Source: Sneathiella limimaris (GTDB lineage Bacteria; Pseudomonadota; Alphaproteobacteria; Sneathiellales; Sneathiellaceae). From it: DNA of 64,000 bases. The stretch is taken from assembly GCF_012932565.1 (NCBI RefSeq), contig NZ_JABBYJ010000003.1:62001-126000 (forward strand), read 5' to 3'. Shown here piece by piece: positions 29,416 to 38,828 of the stretch. The notes beneath the pieces were generated by a model, which saw only the letters and a list, made by a program, of their open reading frames with translations, did no database searches and had not been told where the DNA came from. The number at the start of each line of letters is the position of its first letter. Position 1 is the stretch's first letter. The position numbers and the translations under genes are program-made.

Positions 29416-30612
29416 ATGGCAACACTTCCAGGAATATCCACGACACAAGGTTTCAATTCACCCAAAATCAAAAAACCCCAACGACACTTGATTAGAATGG
29501 CCATATTCTTGGCCATTGTCATAGCAATCGGTGTATTCTTGTTTCAACCGGCTAAAACCGCATTTGAAGCAAACCCATATCTTAACGGGTTAATCCTGGC
29601 GACGCTGCTTTTTGGCATTCTGTTTATCTTCCGTCAGGTCCTTATTTTAAATAATGAAATCAGCTGGACGGAAAACCTCCGGAAAAATGAAGGCAGTATT
29701 GCACTCCAGAGTACACCAAACCTTCTCTCGCCTCTGGCCACAATCATAAGGGATAATAACGGACCGCTGCGCATGTCTGCGGTGACGATGAATACCATCC
29801 TCGATAGTGTCAGTGCCCGCCTAGATGAAGGCCGCGACATCTCTCGATACTTGATCAATGTTCTGGTTTTTCTGGGCCTGCTGGGAACTTTTTGGGGCTT
29901 ATTGGAAACTGTTGGTTCAGTTGGTGATGCCATCTCGGCTTTGAACGTGGGCAGCGGTGACTTCAACAAAGTTTTTAGCGATCTACAGGCCGGACTTGAA
30001 AAACCGTTGGATGGTATGGCTGTCGCCTTTTCTTCATCCCTTTTTGGTCTGTCTGGCTCTTTGATCCTTGGGTTTCTGGATATGCAAGCCGGTCAGGCGC
30101 AAAATCGGTTCTACACAGACCTGGAGGAGTGGCTGACGACAATCACCAAATTCACCTCATCTGGGCCTGCTGCACTCTCTGACGGTGATCAGAGTGTTCC
30201 AGCTTACGTCAGCGCGTTGCTAGAACAAACCGCTGAAAGCCTTGATACCCTGCAACGCACACTATCCCGCAATGAAGAACGGCGTCATAGTGGTGAAGCA
30301 ACTATGATTACTGTCAGTGAAAAACTCGCTGCCTTGACGGATCAAATGCGTGCAGAACAGGATTTGATGGTGAAACTCGTTGAAGGCCAACTGGAATTAA
30401 AGCCTGTGCTTCAACGTATGGCTCAAGCCCAAGAACAAGGTGGTCTTGATCAAGCGAGTAAAAACCATCTTCGCAACTTGGATGTATACATGGCCCGAAT
30501 GCTGGAAGATGTTGCAGATGGTCGAAATCAAATCGTTCAGGAAATCCGGAGTGACATCAAACTTCTGACGCGTACCATTGCGACGATTGCCGAAGAAGAT
30601 AAACGTAGCTGA
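29416..30612 (+). CDS. MotA/TolQ/ExbB-like proton-channel protein
   Basis: 398 residues with membrane helices at about 27-43, 55-77, 146-168 and 200-222. VFLGLLGTFWGLLETVG in the third resembles the TolQ/MotA signature; SLFGLSGSLILGFLDMQAG forms the fourth. The cytoplasmic C-terminus (about 240-398) is long and helical. Paired with a MotB-like protein 19 bp downstream, it would form a 5:2-type ion-driven motor. It is not flagellar MotA (no flagellar genes nearby) and not TolQ (present at 11947-12663). Confidence 0.85.
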   Translation: MATLPGISTTQGFNSPKIKKPQRHLIRMAIFLAIVIAIGVFLFQPAKTAFEANPYLNGLILATLLFGILFIFRQVLILNNEISWTENLRKNEGSIALQSTPNLLSPLATIIRDNNGPLRMSAVTMNTILDSVSARLDEGRDISRYLINVLVFLGLLGTFWGLLETVGSVGDAISALNVGSGDFNKVFSDLQAGLEKPLDGMAVAFSSSLFGLSGSLILGFLDMQAGQAQNRFYTDLEEWLTTITKFTSSGPAALSDGDQSVPAYVSALLEQTAESLDTLQRTLSRNEERRHSGEATMITVSEKLAALTDQMRAEQDLMVKLVEGQLELKPVLQRMAQAQEQGGLDQASKNHLRNLDVYMARMLEDVADGRNQIVQEIRSDIKLLTRTIATIAEEDKRS

Positions 30613-30631
30613 TTAAGTATAGAGGTATCTG

Positions 30632-32014
30632 ATGGCACGCAGACGAAACGGACAGCGCGCAAACTATGAAATCTGGCCGGGTTTCGTAGACGCCCTGACG
30701 ACCCTGCTATTGGTCATCATCTTTCTATTGGTGGTTTTCGCCCTCGCCCAGTTCTTCTTGTCAAAAGCCCTTTCTGGCCGCGATGCCGCGCTTGAGAAAC
30801 TCAATCAACAGGTTGCCGAACTCTCCGACCTTCTTGCCTTGGAGAAACAATCCAATGCTGAGCTCAAGCAGGACATACTGGCATTAACATCGTCTCTACA
30901 GGAATCAAATAAGGAACGCGACACCGCAATTATTCAACTGGAAACGCTAACCAGCCGTGCGCTTGAGGCAGAAAACGAACGTGATGAGCTTGTGCTTTTA
31001 CTTCGAAAACAGGAAGAACAAACTGAAGAAAAAGAACAGTCCCTCAAAGAGGCAGAAGAACGTATTCAAGCTGAGCAGGATAAAATAGCTGCCAATCTGA
31101 AAGAAATAGAGAGCCTTCAAAGAGACATTGAAGCCCTGAAAAAAGTTCGGGAAGACCTGGAAAAAGAAGTTGGGAACTTAAAAACTGCTTTAACGGAAAA
31201 AGACACAGAAATTGGAAGCCTCCGGGATCGCAGTAAAGAACTGGAAGCAAAATTAGCTGACGAAGCTGAGCGAACACAATTAGCACAAGAAGATATCAAA
31301 GAGCGCGAAATTCGCCTGTCTGAGTTGCAAGCCCTTTATCTTCAAACACAGGACCAGTTGACTGAGGAAGAACGCATTTCTGCTGAAGCAAAAGCTCAAG
31401 TCGAACTCTTAAATGCCCAACTTTCTGCTCTTCGGACTCAACTCGCAAATATCGAGAAAGCTCTGGAGATAGCGGAAGAAAAAGACAAGGAGCAAAAAAC
31501 CCAGATTGCCGATCTCGGGAAACGCCTCAACCAAGCGTTGGCTCAGAAAGTTCAAGAACTCCAACAGTACCGATCCGATTTCTTTGGAAAGCTCCGGGAA
31601 GTTCTCAAAAACAAACCCGGCATTAGCGTCGTCGGTGACCGTTTTGTCTTTCAGTCAGAAGTTCTGTTTGGTCTTGGAGAAGCAGAGCTTGGTCCCGAGG
31701 GTCGGGAGAACATGAGAACCTTTGCAAAAACCTTGCTGGAAATCGCCGACGATATTCCGGATGAAATCGACTGGGTTCTTCGGGTCGATGGCCACACAGA
31801 CAAACAACCAATTAGCACGGCCCGGTTCCCGTCCAATTGGGAGCTTTCTATGGCCCGGGCGCTATCTGTAACTAAATACCTCATTGCCCGTGGTATCCCG
31901 CCTCAGCGGCTTGCTCCGACGGGATTTGGACAGTATCAGCCATTAGATCCGAGAGATGACGAGATCGCTTATCTCCGCAACCGACGGATCGAACTAAAAC
32001 TAACTGAAAAATAG
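30632..32014 (+). CDS. MotB-like membrane protein with long coiled coil and OmpA domain
   Basis: 460 residues. After a basic N-terminus comes one membrane helix (about 17-46) beginning PGFVDALTTLLLVIIF, with Asp20 in the position of the proton-binding Asp of MotB/TolR. A very long Glu/Lys/Leu coiled coil fills about 50-320, then an OmpA-like domain (about 340-460) with VDGHTDKQPIS, NWELSMARALSVTKYLIARG (20) and RNRRIELKL. The rod would reach across the periplasm to peptidoglycan. With the two preceding genes this forms a probable stator/motor complex of unknown use. Confidence 0.87.
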   Translation: MARRRNGQRANYEIWPGFVDALTTLLLVIIFLLVVFALAQFFLSKALSGRDAALEKLNQQVAELSDLLALEKQSNAELKQDILALTSSLQESNKERDTAIIQLETLTSRALEAENERDELVLLLRKQEEQTEEKEQSLKEAEERIQAEQDKIAANLKEIESLQRDIEALKKVREDLEKEVGNLKTALTEKDTEIGSLRDRSKELEAKLADEAERTQLAQEDIKEREIRLSELQALYLQTQDQLTEEERISAEAKAQVELLNAQLSALRTQLANIEKALEIAEEKDKEQKTQIADLGKRLNQALAQKVQELQQYRSDFFGKLREVLKNKPGISVVGDRFVFQSEVLFGLGEAELGPEGRENMRTFAKTLLEIADDIPDEIDWVLRVDGHTDKQPISTARFPSNWELSMARALSVTKYLIARGIPPQRLAPTGFGQYQPLDPRDDEIAYLRNRRIELKLTEK

Positions 32015-32033
32015 CCAGATAGTCTCTAGCCTG

Positions 32034-33077
32034 TTAAAGACTACAATCTAGAAATTTATTCTCAAAAGCTGCGCCAACCAAAAAACGACGACCTATTGGC
32101 GCCGCCACGGTCGCACCTGAGATCAAGTCGCCTGCATCCAACATCAATTGAGAGGCAACGGTTTGGTTTGCAGCACCCTTCGTGAGTTGAAGTATGTGAC
32201 TGGGGGATAATTTTCCAATGTCACCCTGATGCCCATAGTAGCTAAGCAGCTGCGGATGGCCAGCAATCCAAATGCGGTCTTGATCATCTCTAGTCAAATT
32301 ATCTGGCGCAGTCGGAAGATCAACTTCTTCCTTTAAAGTCAGTTGTCCAGTTGCGGGGTTTCGATCGAATACAGATATTCGCCGCCCGAGGGTTTCCGCA
32401 ACAAATACCGTCTTCCCATTTTCAGAAGCAGCTATACCATTTGCGAACTCCAGCCCACTTGCAACTTCACGAAAGGTCGACCCATCGAAATAGCTAACAG
32501 TAGAAATCGGCAACGCCAGTACAGACTGAAGATCCGAAAACAAACTGTCGCCATATCGATAATCATTGGTTAGGTAATATTGATTTGTCCCAACGGCCAA
32601 TATGTTGTTTGGGCTTCCTTCAATTTCTTGAAAACTCTGCTCAACCAACAGTGAGTCGGTCCACAAAAATATGCGAACTTTGCTTCGCTTATCGTCAGCT
32701 GGAAATTTACTGGCACGATCGATAACAAAAAGCTTCTCGGTACCATCTGGATCCCGATAGAAAGATATTCCTAACGGAGAGAAAGCCCCCTCAAGAGAGT
32801 TTGTCAGATTTATGGGCTCCTGATTTGATTTCTCCAAATCATAAAGAAATATGTTACCCCTGTGCCCATTCTGGCGGTCCTGAGAGGACATAAAGGCGTA
32901 ATTACCAGAAGGATGAACGACAATATCTTCAACGCCAGGTACACCTTCAACTGCAACACAATGTCCCGTAAATGCTGGCTCTACAGTATCGAATTGTCCA
33001 GTTGAGACTAGCACATAGACGGCCACGCCAACGGCCAAGACTAACAGGCTCATAAATGCAATAAAGATGCGTTGCAA
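32034..33077 (-). CDS. Paraoxonase/SMP-30-like beta-propeller, membrane anchored
   Basis: 347 residues, an uncleaved-looking N-terminal helix (about 4-25) and then a six-bladed propeller. GVEDIVVHPSGNYAFMSSQD, YYLTNDYRYGD and GLEFANGIAASENGKTVFVA (20 each at most) resemble the calcium-binding and blade motifs of serum paraoxonases and strictosidine-synthase/SMP-30 relatives. Members are lactonases or arylesterases; substrate here is unknown and activity is inferred. It converges with the MotB-like gene and faces away from the ABC exporter. Confidence 0.75.
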   Translation of the reverse strand: MQRIFIAFMSLLVLAVGVAVYVLVSTGQFDTVEPAFTGHCVAVEGVPGVEDIVVHPSGNYAFMSSQDRQNGHRGNIFLYDLEKSNQEPINLTNSLEGAFSPLGISFYRDPDGTEKLFVIDRASKFPADDKRSKVRIFLWTDSLLVEQSFQEIEGSPNNILAVGTNQYYLTNDYRYGDSLFSDLQSVLALPISTVSYFDGSTFREVASGLEFANGIAASENGKTVFVAETLGRRISVFDRNPATGQLTLKEEVDLPTAPDNLTRDDQDRIWIAGHPQLLSYYGHQGDIGKLSPSHILQLTKGAANQTVASQLMLDAGDLISGATVAAPIGRRFLVGAAFENKFLDCSL

Positions 33078-33120
33078 AGAAGCTTTATCCTATCCAAGAA
33101 TTCGATATCAAGTGAACAAA

Positions 33121-34932
33121 CTAAGCTGTGATGGCTTCACGACCCAAATCAAATTGAAGCTTTGCGAGTTTGGCGTAAAGCCCCCCCTCTTGCATAAGTT
33201 GCTCGTGTGTGCCCTGGGTTACAATTTTCCCTTTGTCCACAACGACAATTCGATCTGCGCTGAGTACAGTTGCCAATCGGTGTGCAATCACAAGAGTAGT
33301 TCTACCACGCATTAAATTTTCCAAAGCGGATTGAACGAGGCTCTCACTTTCCGCATCCAATGCTGAGGTTGCCTCATCAAGCAACAATATCTGTGGATCT
33401 CTTAAGATTGCTCGCGCTATGGCTATTCGTTGCTTCTGTCCACCAGAAAGCGTGACCCCTCTTTCACCAAAATAGGTATCCAGTCCCTCTGGCAAATCTT
33501 CGATAAATTCGTAGGCCGCGGCAGCTTTTGCGGCAGCAATAATCTCTTCTTCTGAGGCTTCAGGGCGGCCATATAAGATATTGTTCCGAGCAGTATCCGC
33601 AAAAATGACAGGGTCCTGTGGCACGAGCCCCATAAAATTCCTAACCGTTTCCGGTGCCGCTGCACAGATATCGACACCGTTTAAATAAATTGTTCCCTGT
33701 TGGGGGTCATAGAAGCGAAGCAGTAACTGAAATATCGTTGTCTTTCCAGCCCCGCTTGGCCCAACGATTGCGACAGTCTCGCCAGGCTTTATTTCCAGTG
33801 AAAAATCATTCAGGGCTTTGTAATCGGGGCGCGTCGGATAACGGAAACTTACCTCACGAAACGCAATACCATTTACCAATTCGCGTCCAATCGGAACCGG
33901 GTTTATCGGTGCCTGAATTTGTGGTTCCTGATTGAGGAGTTCAAGAAGTCTCTCCGAAGCGCCTGCTGCTCTTTGAAGTTCTCCCCAAATTTCACTCAAA
34001 GACCCCATCGAACCCGCAACAACAATTGCATAAAATACGAATGAGGCCAGAGTGCCTGGGGACATATTTCCCTTCACCACGTCCGTTGCACCACTCCAGA
34101 GCACGAAATCAATAGCTCCAAATACCAGCAGAATCACGATTGCTGTCAGCCAGGCCCGAGCTTTAATTCGAGTTATGGCTATCTTGAAACTTTCTTCCAC
34201 ATCAGCAGCAAAAGATTTCCGGTCAATATCTTCGTGAGTATAGGCTTGAGAGGTCTGAATAGATCGAAGGGTTTCATCTGCTCTAGCACTGACACGAGCA
34301 ATTGCATCCTGATTTCGCGCACTAAGTTTCCGAACTTTTCGACCGAAGAAAATAATTGGAACCACAATCAATGGAACAACCAACAATACCATCCCGGCCA
34401 ATTTGGGACTTGTGTACACCAGGAGAGTTAGCCCGCCAACAAAAGACAGCATGTTCCTAAGCGCAACAGACACTGAAGAGCCAATCACAGTTTGAATGAG
34501 AGTCGTATCTGTCGTGAGGCGAGACAACACCTCACCTGTTCTCGTAATCTCAAAAAAAGCTGGATTTAACTTGAGTATGTGACTGAAAACAGCAGCCCGA
34601 ATATCTGAAATCACCCGCTCCCCGATCCAGGAAACAAGGTAATATCTCGCAAATGAAGCAACTGCGAGGCCAACAACAACAGCCATTAGTCCTATAAAGT
34701 ATTGATCCAGATTCTCCGATCCTTCTGAAAATCCATGATCAAGCAAAAGACGTATGGCCTGACCGATCAGAAGCAAGCTGGCAGAAGCAAAAATCAGAGC
34801 GATCATTGCGCCCACAAACCGGGCTTTATAGGGTGCTACGAATCGATAAAGGTCTAAAAGACGTGTAACAGGCGGTTTTTTGCCTTTTTTAGCAGATTCA
34901 GGCTGATTTTGATCTGTCTGAGTTTCAGTCAC
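33121..34932 (-). CDS. ABC exporter, fused permease-ATPase (MsbA/LmrA-like)
   Basis: 603 residues: six-helix exporter domain (about 30-320) then an ATPase with Walker A GPSGAGKTT, signature LSGGQKQRIAIARAIL and Walker B ILLLDEATSALD. The family exports lipids, peptides or drugs as dimers; the substrate cannot be read from sequence. No lipid-A genes are adjacent, so an MsbA assignment is not justified. It lies 43 bp downstream of the paraoxonase-like gene's start and is transcribed the same way. Confidence 0.92.
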   Translation of the reverse strand: MTETQTDQNQPESAKKGKKPPVTRLLDLYRFVAPYKARFVGAMIALIFASASLLLIGQAIRLLLDHGFSEGSENLDQYFIGLMAVVVGLAVASFARYYLVSWIGERVISDIRAAVFSHILKLNPAFFEITRTGEVLSRLTTDTTLIQTVIGSSVSVALRNMLSFVGGLTLLVYTSPKLAGMVLLVVPLIVVPIIFFGRKVRKLSARNQDAIARVSARADETLRSIQTSQAYTHEDIDRKSFAADVEESFKIAITRIKARAWLTAIVILLVFGAIDFVLWSGATDVVKGNMSPGTLASFVFYAIVVAGSMGSLSEIWGELQRAAGASERLLELLNQEPQIQAPINPVPIGRELVNGIAFREVSFRYPTRPDYKALNDFSLEIKPGETVAIVGPSGAGKTTIFQLLLRFYDPQQGTIYLNGVDICAAAPETVRNFMGLVPQDPVIFADTARNNILYGRPEASEEEIIAAAKAAAAYEFIEDLPEGLDTYFGERGVTLSGGQKQRIAIARAILRDPQILLLDEATSALDAESESLVQSALENLMRGRTTLVIAHRLATVLSADRIVVVDKGKIVTQGTHEQLMQEGGLYAKLAKLQFDLGREAITA

Positions 34933-35019
34933 GCGTTCACTTTCAATTCTTCCTAGTCTGACCCTCGTTTTTAAGGAATTTGACTGTTTCTACAAGAAAA
35001 TTCAGAAAAAAATATATCT

Positions 35020-35053
35020 TTGCTTGCCAACCGGCCAAAGCTTTAATATAAGG
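35020..35053 (+). promoter_or_regulatory. Likely rpmE promoter
   Basis: TTGCTT (35020-35025) or TTGCCA (35024-35029) with TAATAT (35044-35049) or TATAAG (35048-35053), each about 18 bp apart, 45-50 bp before the rpmE ATG. The two overlapping pairs make the exact one uncertain. Confidence 0.45.
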
Positions 35054-35096
35054 CCCGCTTAGTGAATTACAGCATCCCCGAGAGGGTAGAGGCGAT

Positions 35097-35318
35097 ATGA
35101 AAAAAGATACACATCCAGACTACCACACCATCACTGTTGAAATGACAGATGGTTCTACATTTGAAACACGTTCAACATATGGCAACGAAGGCGATGTGCT
35201 GAAGCTCGATATTGATGTGAAAAGCCATCCAGCATGGACTGGCGGAACTCAGCGCGTTCGTGAAGATGGTCGTGTTGCTAAGTTCAACAAGCGTTTTTCC
35301 AGCTTTGGCCTCAAATAA
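35097..35318 (+). CDS. rpmE: 50S ribosomal protein L31
   Basis: 73 residues: [20 protein letters not shown], then SHPAWTGG and [12 protein letters not shown]. It lacks the CxxC zinc ligands, as in the cysteine-free alphaproteobacterial form. GAGAGG precedes the ATG and a strong terminator follows. Confidence 0.96.
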   Translation: MKKDTHPDYHTITVEMTDGSTFETRSTYGNEGDVLKLDIDVKSHPAWTGGTQRVREDGRVAKFNKRFSSFGLK

Positions 35319-35343
35319 GCCAAAAGCTAGAGACGCAAATAAC

Positions 35344-35369
35344 AAGGCGCCTGATATGGCGCCTTTTTT
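35344..35369 (+). terminator. Terminator between convergent rpmE and rcdA
   Basis: AAGGCGCC and GGCGCCTT form a perfect 8-bp stem with loop TGATAT, followed by a T run on the plus strand. On the minus strand the U tract is poor, so it serves rpmE best. Confidence 0.88.
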
Positions 35370-35374
35370 AATGC

Positions 35375-35821
35375 TTACAGCTTTGCCTGCCTAAAGCTTT
35401 CTATTGCCTGATTATCTAGACGGAGTATCCTCTTGTATAGAAGTTCACTGCGCTCAAGTAGTGATATCAAACCAGGCGGCAATATTTCAATATCACCATT
35501 AATATCGTCCGGCAGACATGTTTTCTGATACTGAAGATGACATTCATCGGCCTGAGCTTCCTCGGCCGTAATCTCCCCCTCGATCACTGCACGCTGAAAC
35601 ATTAACCAAGACATACACTCTGTAAGACGTGTTGTTAAACGTAGTGATTCTGTTGCGTAGAGAAAACTCGCTTCATGGGACAGCTTTTTGACTGCCATGC
35701 TTCCTGGGCCCAGAAGATACTCCCGAGCCTCAACAACGAGCCTGAGAGCCTCATCATAAGTTCTGGAGAAGAAAATCGCGCTACCACCGGTATTTGGCTG
35801 CTCATCCATCCCTGAAGTCAT
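35375..35821 (-). CDS. rcdA: DUF1465 protein, RcdA-like adaptor for CtrA degradation
   Basis: 148 residues. The segment FFSRTYDEALRLVVEAREYL (20) and LRLTTRLTECMSWLMFQRAV (20), then EGEITAEEA and PPGLISLLERSELLYKRILR (20), match the DUF1465 family, whose Caulobacter member RcdA helps deliver the cell-cycle regulator CtrA to ClpXP. Function in this organism is inferred from family. AAAGGA precedes the ATG. Convergent with rpmE. Confidence 0.82.
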   Translation of the reverse strand: MTSGMDEQPNTGGSAIFFSRTYDEALRLVVEAREYLLGPGSMAVKKLSHEASFLYATESLRLTTRLTECMSWLMFQRAVIEGEITAEEAQADECHLQYQKTCLPDDINGDIEILPPGLISLLERSELLYKRILRLDNQAIESFRQAKL

Positions 35822-35885
35822 ATTCTTCCTTTAATTGTTTCAATTCTGTAATAGGAGAAAATTGTTAATTTTCCCTTCTGAAAAT

Positions 35886-35913
35886 CTTGAATCTCCAAGA
35901 AACCATCATACAT
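35886..35913 (+). promoter_or_regulatory. Possible heat-shock (sigma-32) promoter for hsp20
   Basis: CTTGAA at 35886-35891 and CATACAT beginning at 35907 are spaced like alphaproteobacterial RpoH promoters (CTTG then about 17 bp then CYTATNT). The match is partial and about 100 bp before the start codon, leaving room for the leader RNA described next. Confidence 0.4.
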
Positions 35914-35914
35914 T

Positions 35915-36013
35915 TGGTGGGTCAGAGGCCAAGATTGGATCTGATTTTTCTAGGTTCAGCCCAAAATTTGGGGGAACCACATCGATATTGCTCTTTAGGA
36001 GGATATAACTATG
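35915..36013 (+). promoter_or_regulatory. ROSE-type RNA thermometer before hsp20
   Basis: The leader contains several hairpins, including GGTTC..GAACC closing CCCAA..TTGGG (35953-35978), and ends in ATATTGCTC-TTTA-GGAGGATAT (35985-36006). There the Shine-Dalgarno AGGAGG is paired imperfectly with the TTGCTC strand, with a G opposite G in the stem, the hallmark of ROSE thermometers that open on heating. Such elements are found before small heat-shock genes of Alphaproteobacteria. Upstream boundary approximate. Confidence 0.75.
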
Positions 36014-36460
36014 CGCAGTTTTGATTTTGCACCCTTATTCCGCCCATCTGCAGGCTACGGTTCTTTCAGCCGGTTATTCAATGAACTAGAGCGGGCAGCG
36101 GCACCGTCATCTTATCCCAGCTACGATGTAGCAAAATTTGAAGATGACAAATATGAGATCGTTATTGCAGCTCCCGGGTATGCAGAAGAAGACATCGAAA
36201 TTACTGTTACCCAGAATTCACTGACAATTTCGGGAAAGGACGACCAGCAATCTGTCGAAGGAGTTGAATACCTTCACAAAGGCTTGCAATCATCTTCCTT
36301 GGATTACCGCTTTGAGCTTTCCGAAACGATCAAGGTAACAGGTGCAACCATGGACAAGGGTCTTTTGAAAATTTCCTTAGAAAAAGAAATCCCAGAAGCC
36401 ATGAAGCCTCGGAGCATTCAAATTAACAAGCCGAACCTCATCGAAGGTAAAGCGGCTTAA
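36011..36460 (+). CDS. Small heat-shock protein (Hsp20/IbpA family)
   Basis: 149 residues, alpha-crystallin domain from about 38 to 125 (YDVAKFEDDKYEIVIAAPGY, 20 residues; LTISGKDD; GLLKISLEKEIPE) with short N- and C-terminal tails. Cytoplasmic holdase that binds unfolding proteins. Preceded by a ROSE-type leader, so translation is probably heat-controlled. Confidence 0.95.
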   Translation: MRSFDFAPLFRPSAGYGSFSRLFNELERAAAPSSYPSYDVAKFEDDKYEIVIAAPGYAEEDIEITVTQNSLTISGKDDQQSVEGVEYLHKGLQSSSLDYRFELSETIKVTGATMDKGLLKISLEKEIPEAMKPRSIQINKPNLIEGKAA

Positions 36461-36475
36461 TAGAGAATAAAAAAT

Positions 36476-36504
36476 GGCCCGGTAATTTTTTATCGGGCCT
36501 TAAT
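36476..36504 (+). terminator. Terminator between convergent hsp20 and thioesterase
   Basis: GGCCCGGTA pairs with TATCGGGCC (9 bp, one G-T) around ATTTTT; TTAATTTT follows on plus and a T-rich ATTTTTTA follows on minus. It can end transcription from both sides. Confidence 0.8.
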
Positions 36505-36505
36505 T

Positions 36506-36931
36506 TTAGTGCTGATATAGATCAATCATCTCTCTAATATTGTCAGGCACACGTTCCGTTTTATGACTTTGCTGATCTGTATTAACCCAGATAATCTCTC
36601 CCGTCGCATAGCGCTCATCAGATTTCTTATCATAGACACCCAACTCAAAAGTAAGTGAGCTATTGCCAACTTTTGCAATACGACACCCAACCTGAAATTC
36701 CGTATCAAACAGCAAGGGTTTCTCATAATTCACCAAAGACTTCACCAGGTGGAAATCACATCCTGTCTCTTTGGGGTAAGCCACATAGTCAAACCCCATA
36801 TCTCGGAAATACTCTGTGATAGCGACATCAAAATAAGTCAGATAATGAGCATTAAAAACAACGCCCTGCCCATCAATCTCCGAGTAGCGAACCCGAAACT
36901 CAAATAAGAAGCCAAAATCCTCTTTATTCAT
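36506..36931 (-). CDS. Hot-dog acyl-CoA thioesterase
   Basis: 141 residues of the 4HBT family: FEFRVRYSEIDGQGVVFNAH (20) carries the catalytic Asp in YSEIDGQG, then YLTYFDVAITEYFRDMG. Distinct from ybgC at 12684. Eleven bases after rfbD, so apparently in the same transcript, though no shared pathway with rhamnose synthesis is known. Substrate unknown. Confidence 0.88.
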   Translation of the reverse strand: MNKEDFGFLFEFRVRYSEIDGQGVVFNAHYLTYFDVAITEYFRDMGFDYVAYPKETGCDFHLVKSLVNYEKPLLFDTEFQVGCRIAKVGNSSLTFELGVYDKKSDERYATGEIIWVNTDQQSHKTERVPDNIREMIDLYQH

Positions 36932-36942
36932 TTCTCCCCCGA

Positions 36943-37773
36943 TTAAAGTTTTTCGCGCCAGTTTGGCTGTATTATGTGAAAGACTTGTTCAATCTTGGAA
37001 CAATCCAAAACAGAGTTTGCTGGGCGCTTTGCCGGAGTTGGGTAGTCGCTAGTCGGTATTGGTTTCACTGTCACAGCCGGATTATCTTTCAGGATTTCAA
37101 CGGCAAATTCGTACCAACTGACTGCAGGCGATCCGCAATAATGATAGACACCCCAGTCTTGAAAAGATGGCTCCTTAATAGCCTCTGCAATCTTTAGTAA
37201 GGTTCCTGCGATATCTGAAGCAGCTGTTGGTCCGCCGAATTGATCATTCACAACAGATATTTCCTCACGCTCACGCCCCAAACGACGCATCGTATTCACA
37301 AAATTAGCCTCCCCCCCAAAGACCCAGGCTGTCCGAAGGATAATATGCTCTTTAAGAGTATTCTGGATGAGCTGTTCACCCTCAAACTTTGAACGTCCAT
37401 AAACACTCAAAGGATCGCAGGGATCTGTCTCCAAATAAGCCCCTGACTTATGCCCATCAAAAACAAAATCAGTCGAAATATGAACTAAGGGGATACCGAC
37501 CAGATGACATGCCTCTGCCAGAAATTGGGGTGCGTCTCGGTTCACTTTCATCGCCTGTTGGACATTACTCTCAGCTTTATCAACAACAGTATAAGCTGCG
37601 GCGTTTATCACAACATCAGGGCCCGTTGAGCGAACAAGATTTATAACCTGATATTTATCAGTTATATCCAAAGAGGAGTGATCTAGAGCAACAACTTCGT
37701 GCCCTAAAGCCTGTCCTTGCAAGTTCAACTCACTACCGACCTGTCCCCGAGTACCTGTTATGAAGACCTTCAA
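36943..37773 (-). CDS. rfbD: dTDP-4-dehydrorhamnose reductase
   Basis: Last step of dTDP-L-rhamnose synthesis. 276 residues, NAD(P)-binding [39 protein letters not shown] and [10 protein letters not shown] (Tyr-Lys catalytic pair). Overlaps rfbB by 4 nt. Confidence 0.94.
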   Translation of the reverse strand: MKVFITGTRGQVGSELNLQGQALGHEVVALDHSSLDITDKYQVINLVRSTGPDVVINAAAYTVVDKAESNVQQAMKVNRDAPQFLAEACHLVGIPLVHISTDFVFDGHKSGAYLETDPCDPLSVYGRSKFEGEQLIQNTLKEHIILRTAWVFGGEANFVNTMRRLGREREEISVVNDQFGGPTAASDIAGTLLKIAEAIKEPSFQDWGVYHYCGSPAVSWYEFAVEILKDNPAVTVKPIPTSDYPTPAKRPANSVLDCSKIEQVFHIIQPNWREKL

Positions 37774-38828
37774 GACTTGCTCTCCCCAAGCCCGCGGCGA
37801 TCCAGCGCAACATCCTTTCCGACCGCTTCAACCCAATCTAGATTATTCAGATACCAGTCCACTGTTCTTTCCAGACCTTCTTCAAGGGTAACAGACTGCG
37901 TCCAACCTAATTTACGTTCAATCTTGGAGCAATCAACAGCATATCGAGCATCATGACCAGGCCGATCAGTAACATATTTTATGAGCTGCTCATGAGGTGC
38001 CTTTTCAGGAAACTTCTTATCCAGAATTTTACAGATAGCTTTCACCATATCTATGTTCGTCTGCTCCGCCCGGCCACCAATCATATAGGTCTCACCGATA
38101 TTTCCTTTTTCAACAACAAGGCGCAAAGCAGCCGCATGGTCATGCACATAAAGCCAGTCGCGAATGTTCAAACCATTTCCGTAAACGGGTAAGTCTCTTC
38201 CCTGTAACGCGTTAAGAATAATAACCGGCAGGAGCTTTTCCGGGAATTGATAAGGGCCATAGTTATTCGAGCAATTTGTAATCAGGACAGGCAATCCAAA
38301 TGTCCTTTGCCAAGCCCTCGCCAGATGATCCGAGCCAGCTTTACTTGCCGAATAGGGAGAATTAGGCTCGTATGGACTTGTTTCCGAGAACAATCCTTCC
38401 GCTCCCAACTCACCATAAACTTCATCAGTTGAAATATGCAGAAACCTGAAATCAGCTTTTTTACTTTCTTCCAATTCTCTCCAGTACTCTAGTGCTGCCT
38501 GAAGCATGGTGAATGTTCCCACCAGATTAGTCTGGATAAAATCAGCTGGTCCATCAATTGATCGGTCCACATGACTTTCTGCGGCCAAATGATAAACAGT
38601 AGACGGCCGATACTTCTTGAACAGTGCTCCTATGGCTGATGCATCACAAATATCCACTTGCTCAAAGCTATGTGTATTCTCCCCGGAGATTTCTTTTAAA
38701 TTTTCAAGGGATCCGGCATAGGTCAGCTTATCAATAGTTACGACGTGATCTTTCCCGCTTTTCACAAGGTCTCTCACCAGGGCTGATCCGATAAAGCCTG
38801 CACCGCCTGTCACAAAAATTGTCATCAA
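37770..38828 (-). CDS. rfbB: dTDP-glucose 4,6-dehydratase
   Basis: 352 residues. NAD-binding [13 protein letters not shown] (about 6-18), [34 protein letters not shown] (catalytic Tyr and Lys), [12 protein letters not shown]. Overlaps both rfbC and rfbD by 4 nt. Two adjacent start codons (38828 or 38825). Confidence 0.96.
   Translation of the reverse strand: MMTIFVTGGAGFIGSALVRDLVKSGKDHVVTIDKLTYAGSLENLKEISGENTHSFEQVDICDASAIGALFKKYRPSTVYHLAAESHVDRSIDGPADFIQTNLVGTFTMLQAALEYWRELEESKKADFRFLHISTDEVYGELGAEGLFSETSPYEPNSPYSASKAGSDHLARAWQRTFGLPVLITNCSNNYGPYQFPEKLLPVIILNALQGRDLPVYGNGLNIRDWLYVHDHAAALRLVVEKGNIGETYMIGGRAEQTNIDMVKAICKILDKKFPEKAPHEQLIKYVTDRPGHDARYAVDCSKIERKLGWTQSVTLEEGLERTVDWYLNNLDWVEAVGKDVALDRRGLGESKS

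Noticed and set aside
29416-32014. Zorya-type (ZorAB) anti-phage motor
   Set aside because: The long coiled coil is on the periplasmic MotB-like side with an OmpA domain, and no ZorC/D/E nucleases or helicases adjoin; ordinary surrounding genes argue against a defence island.
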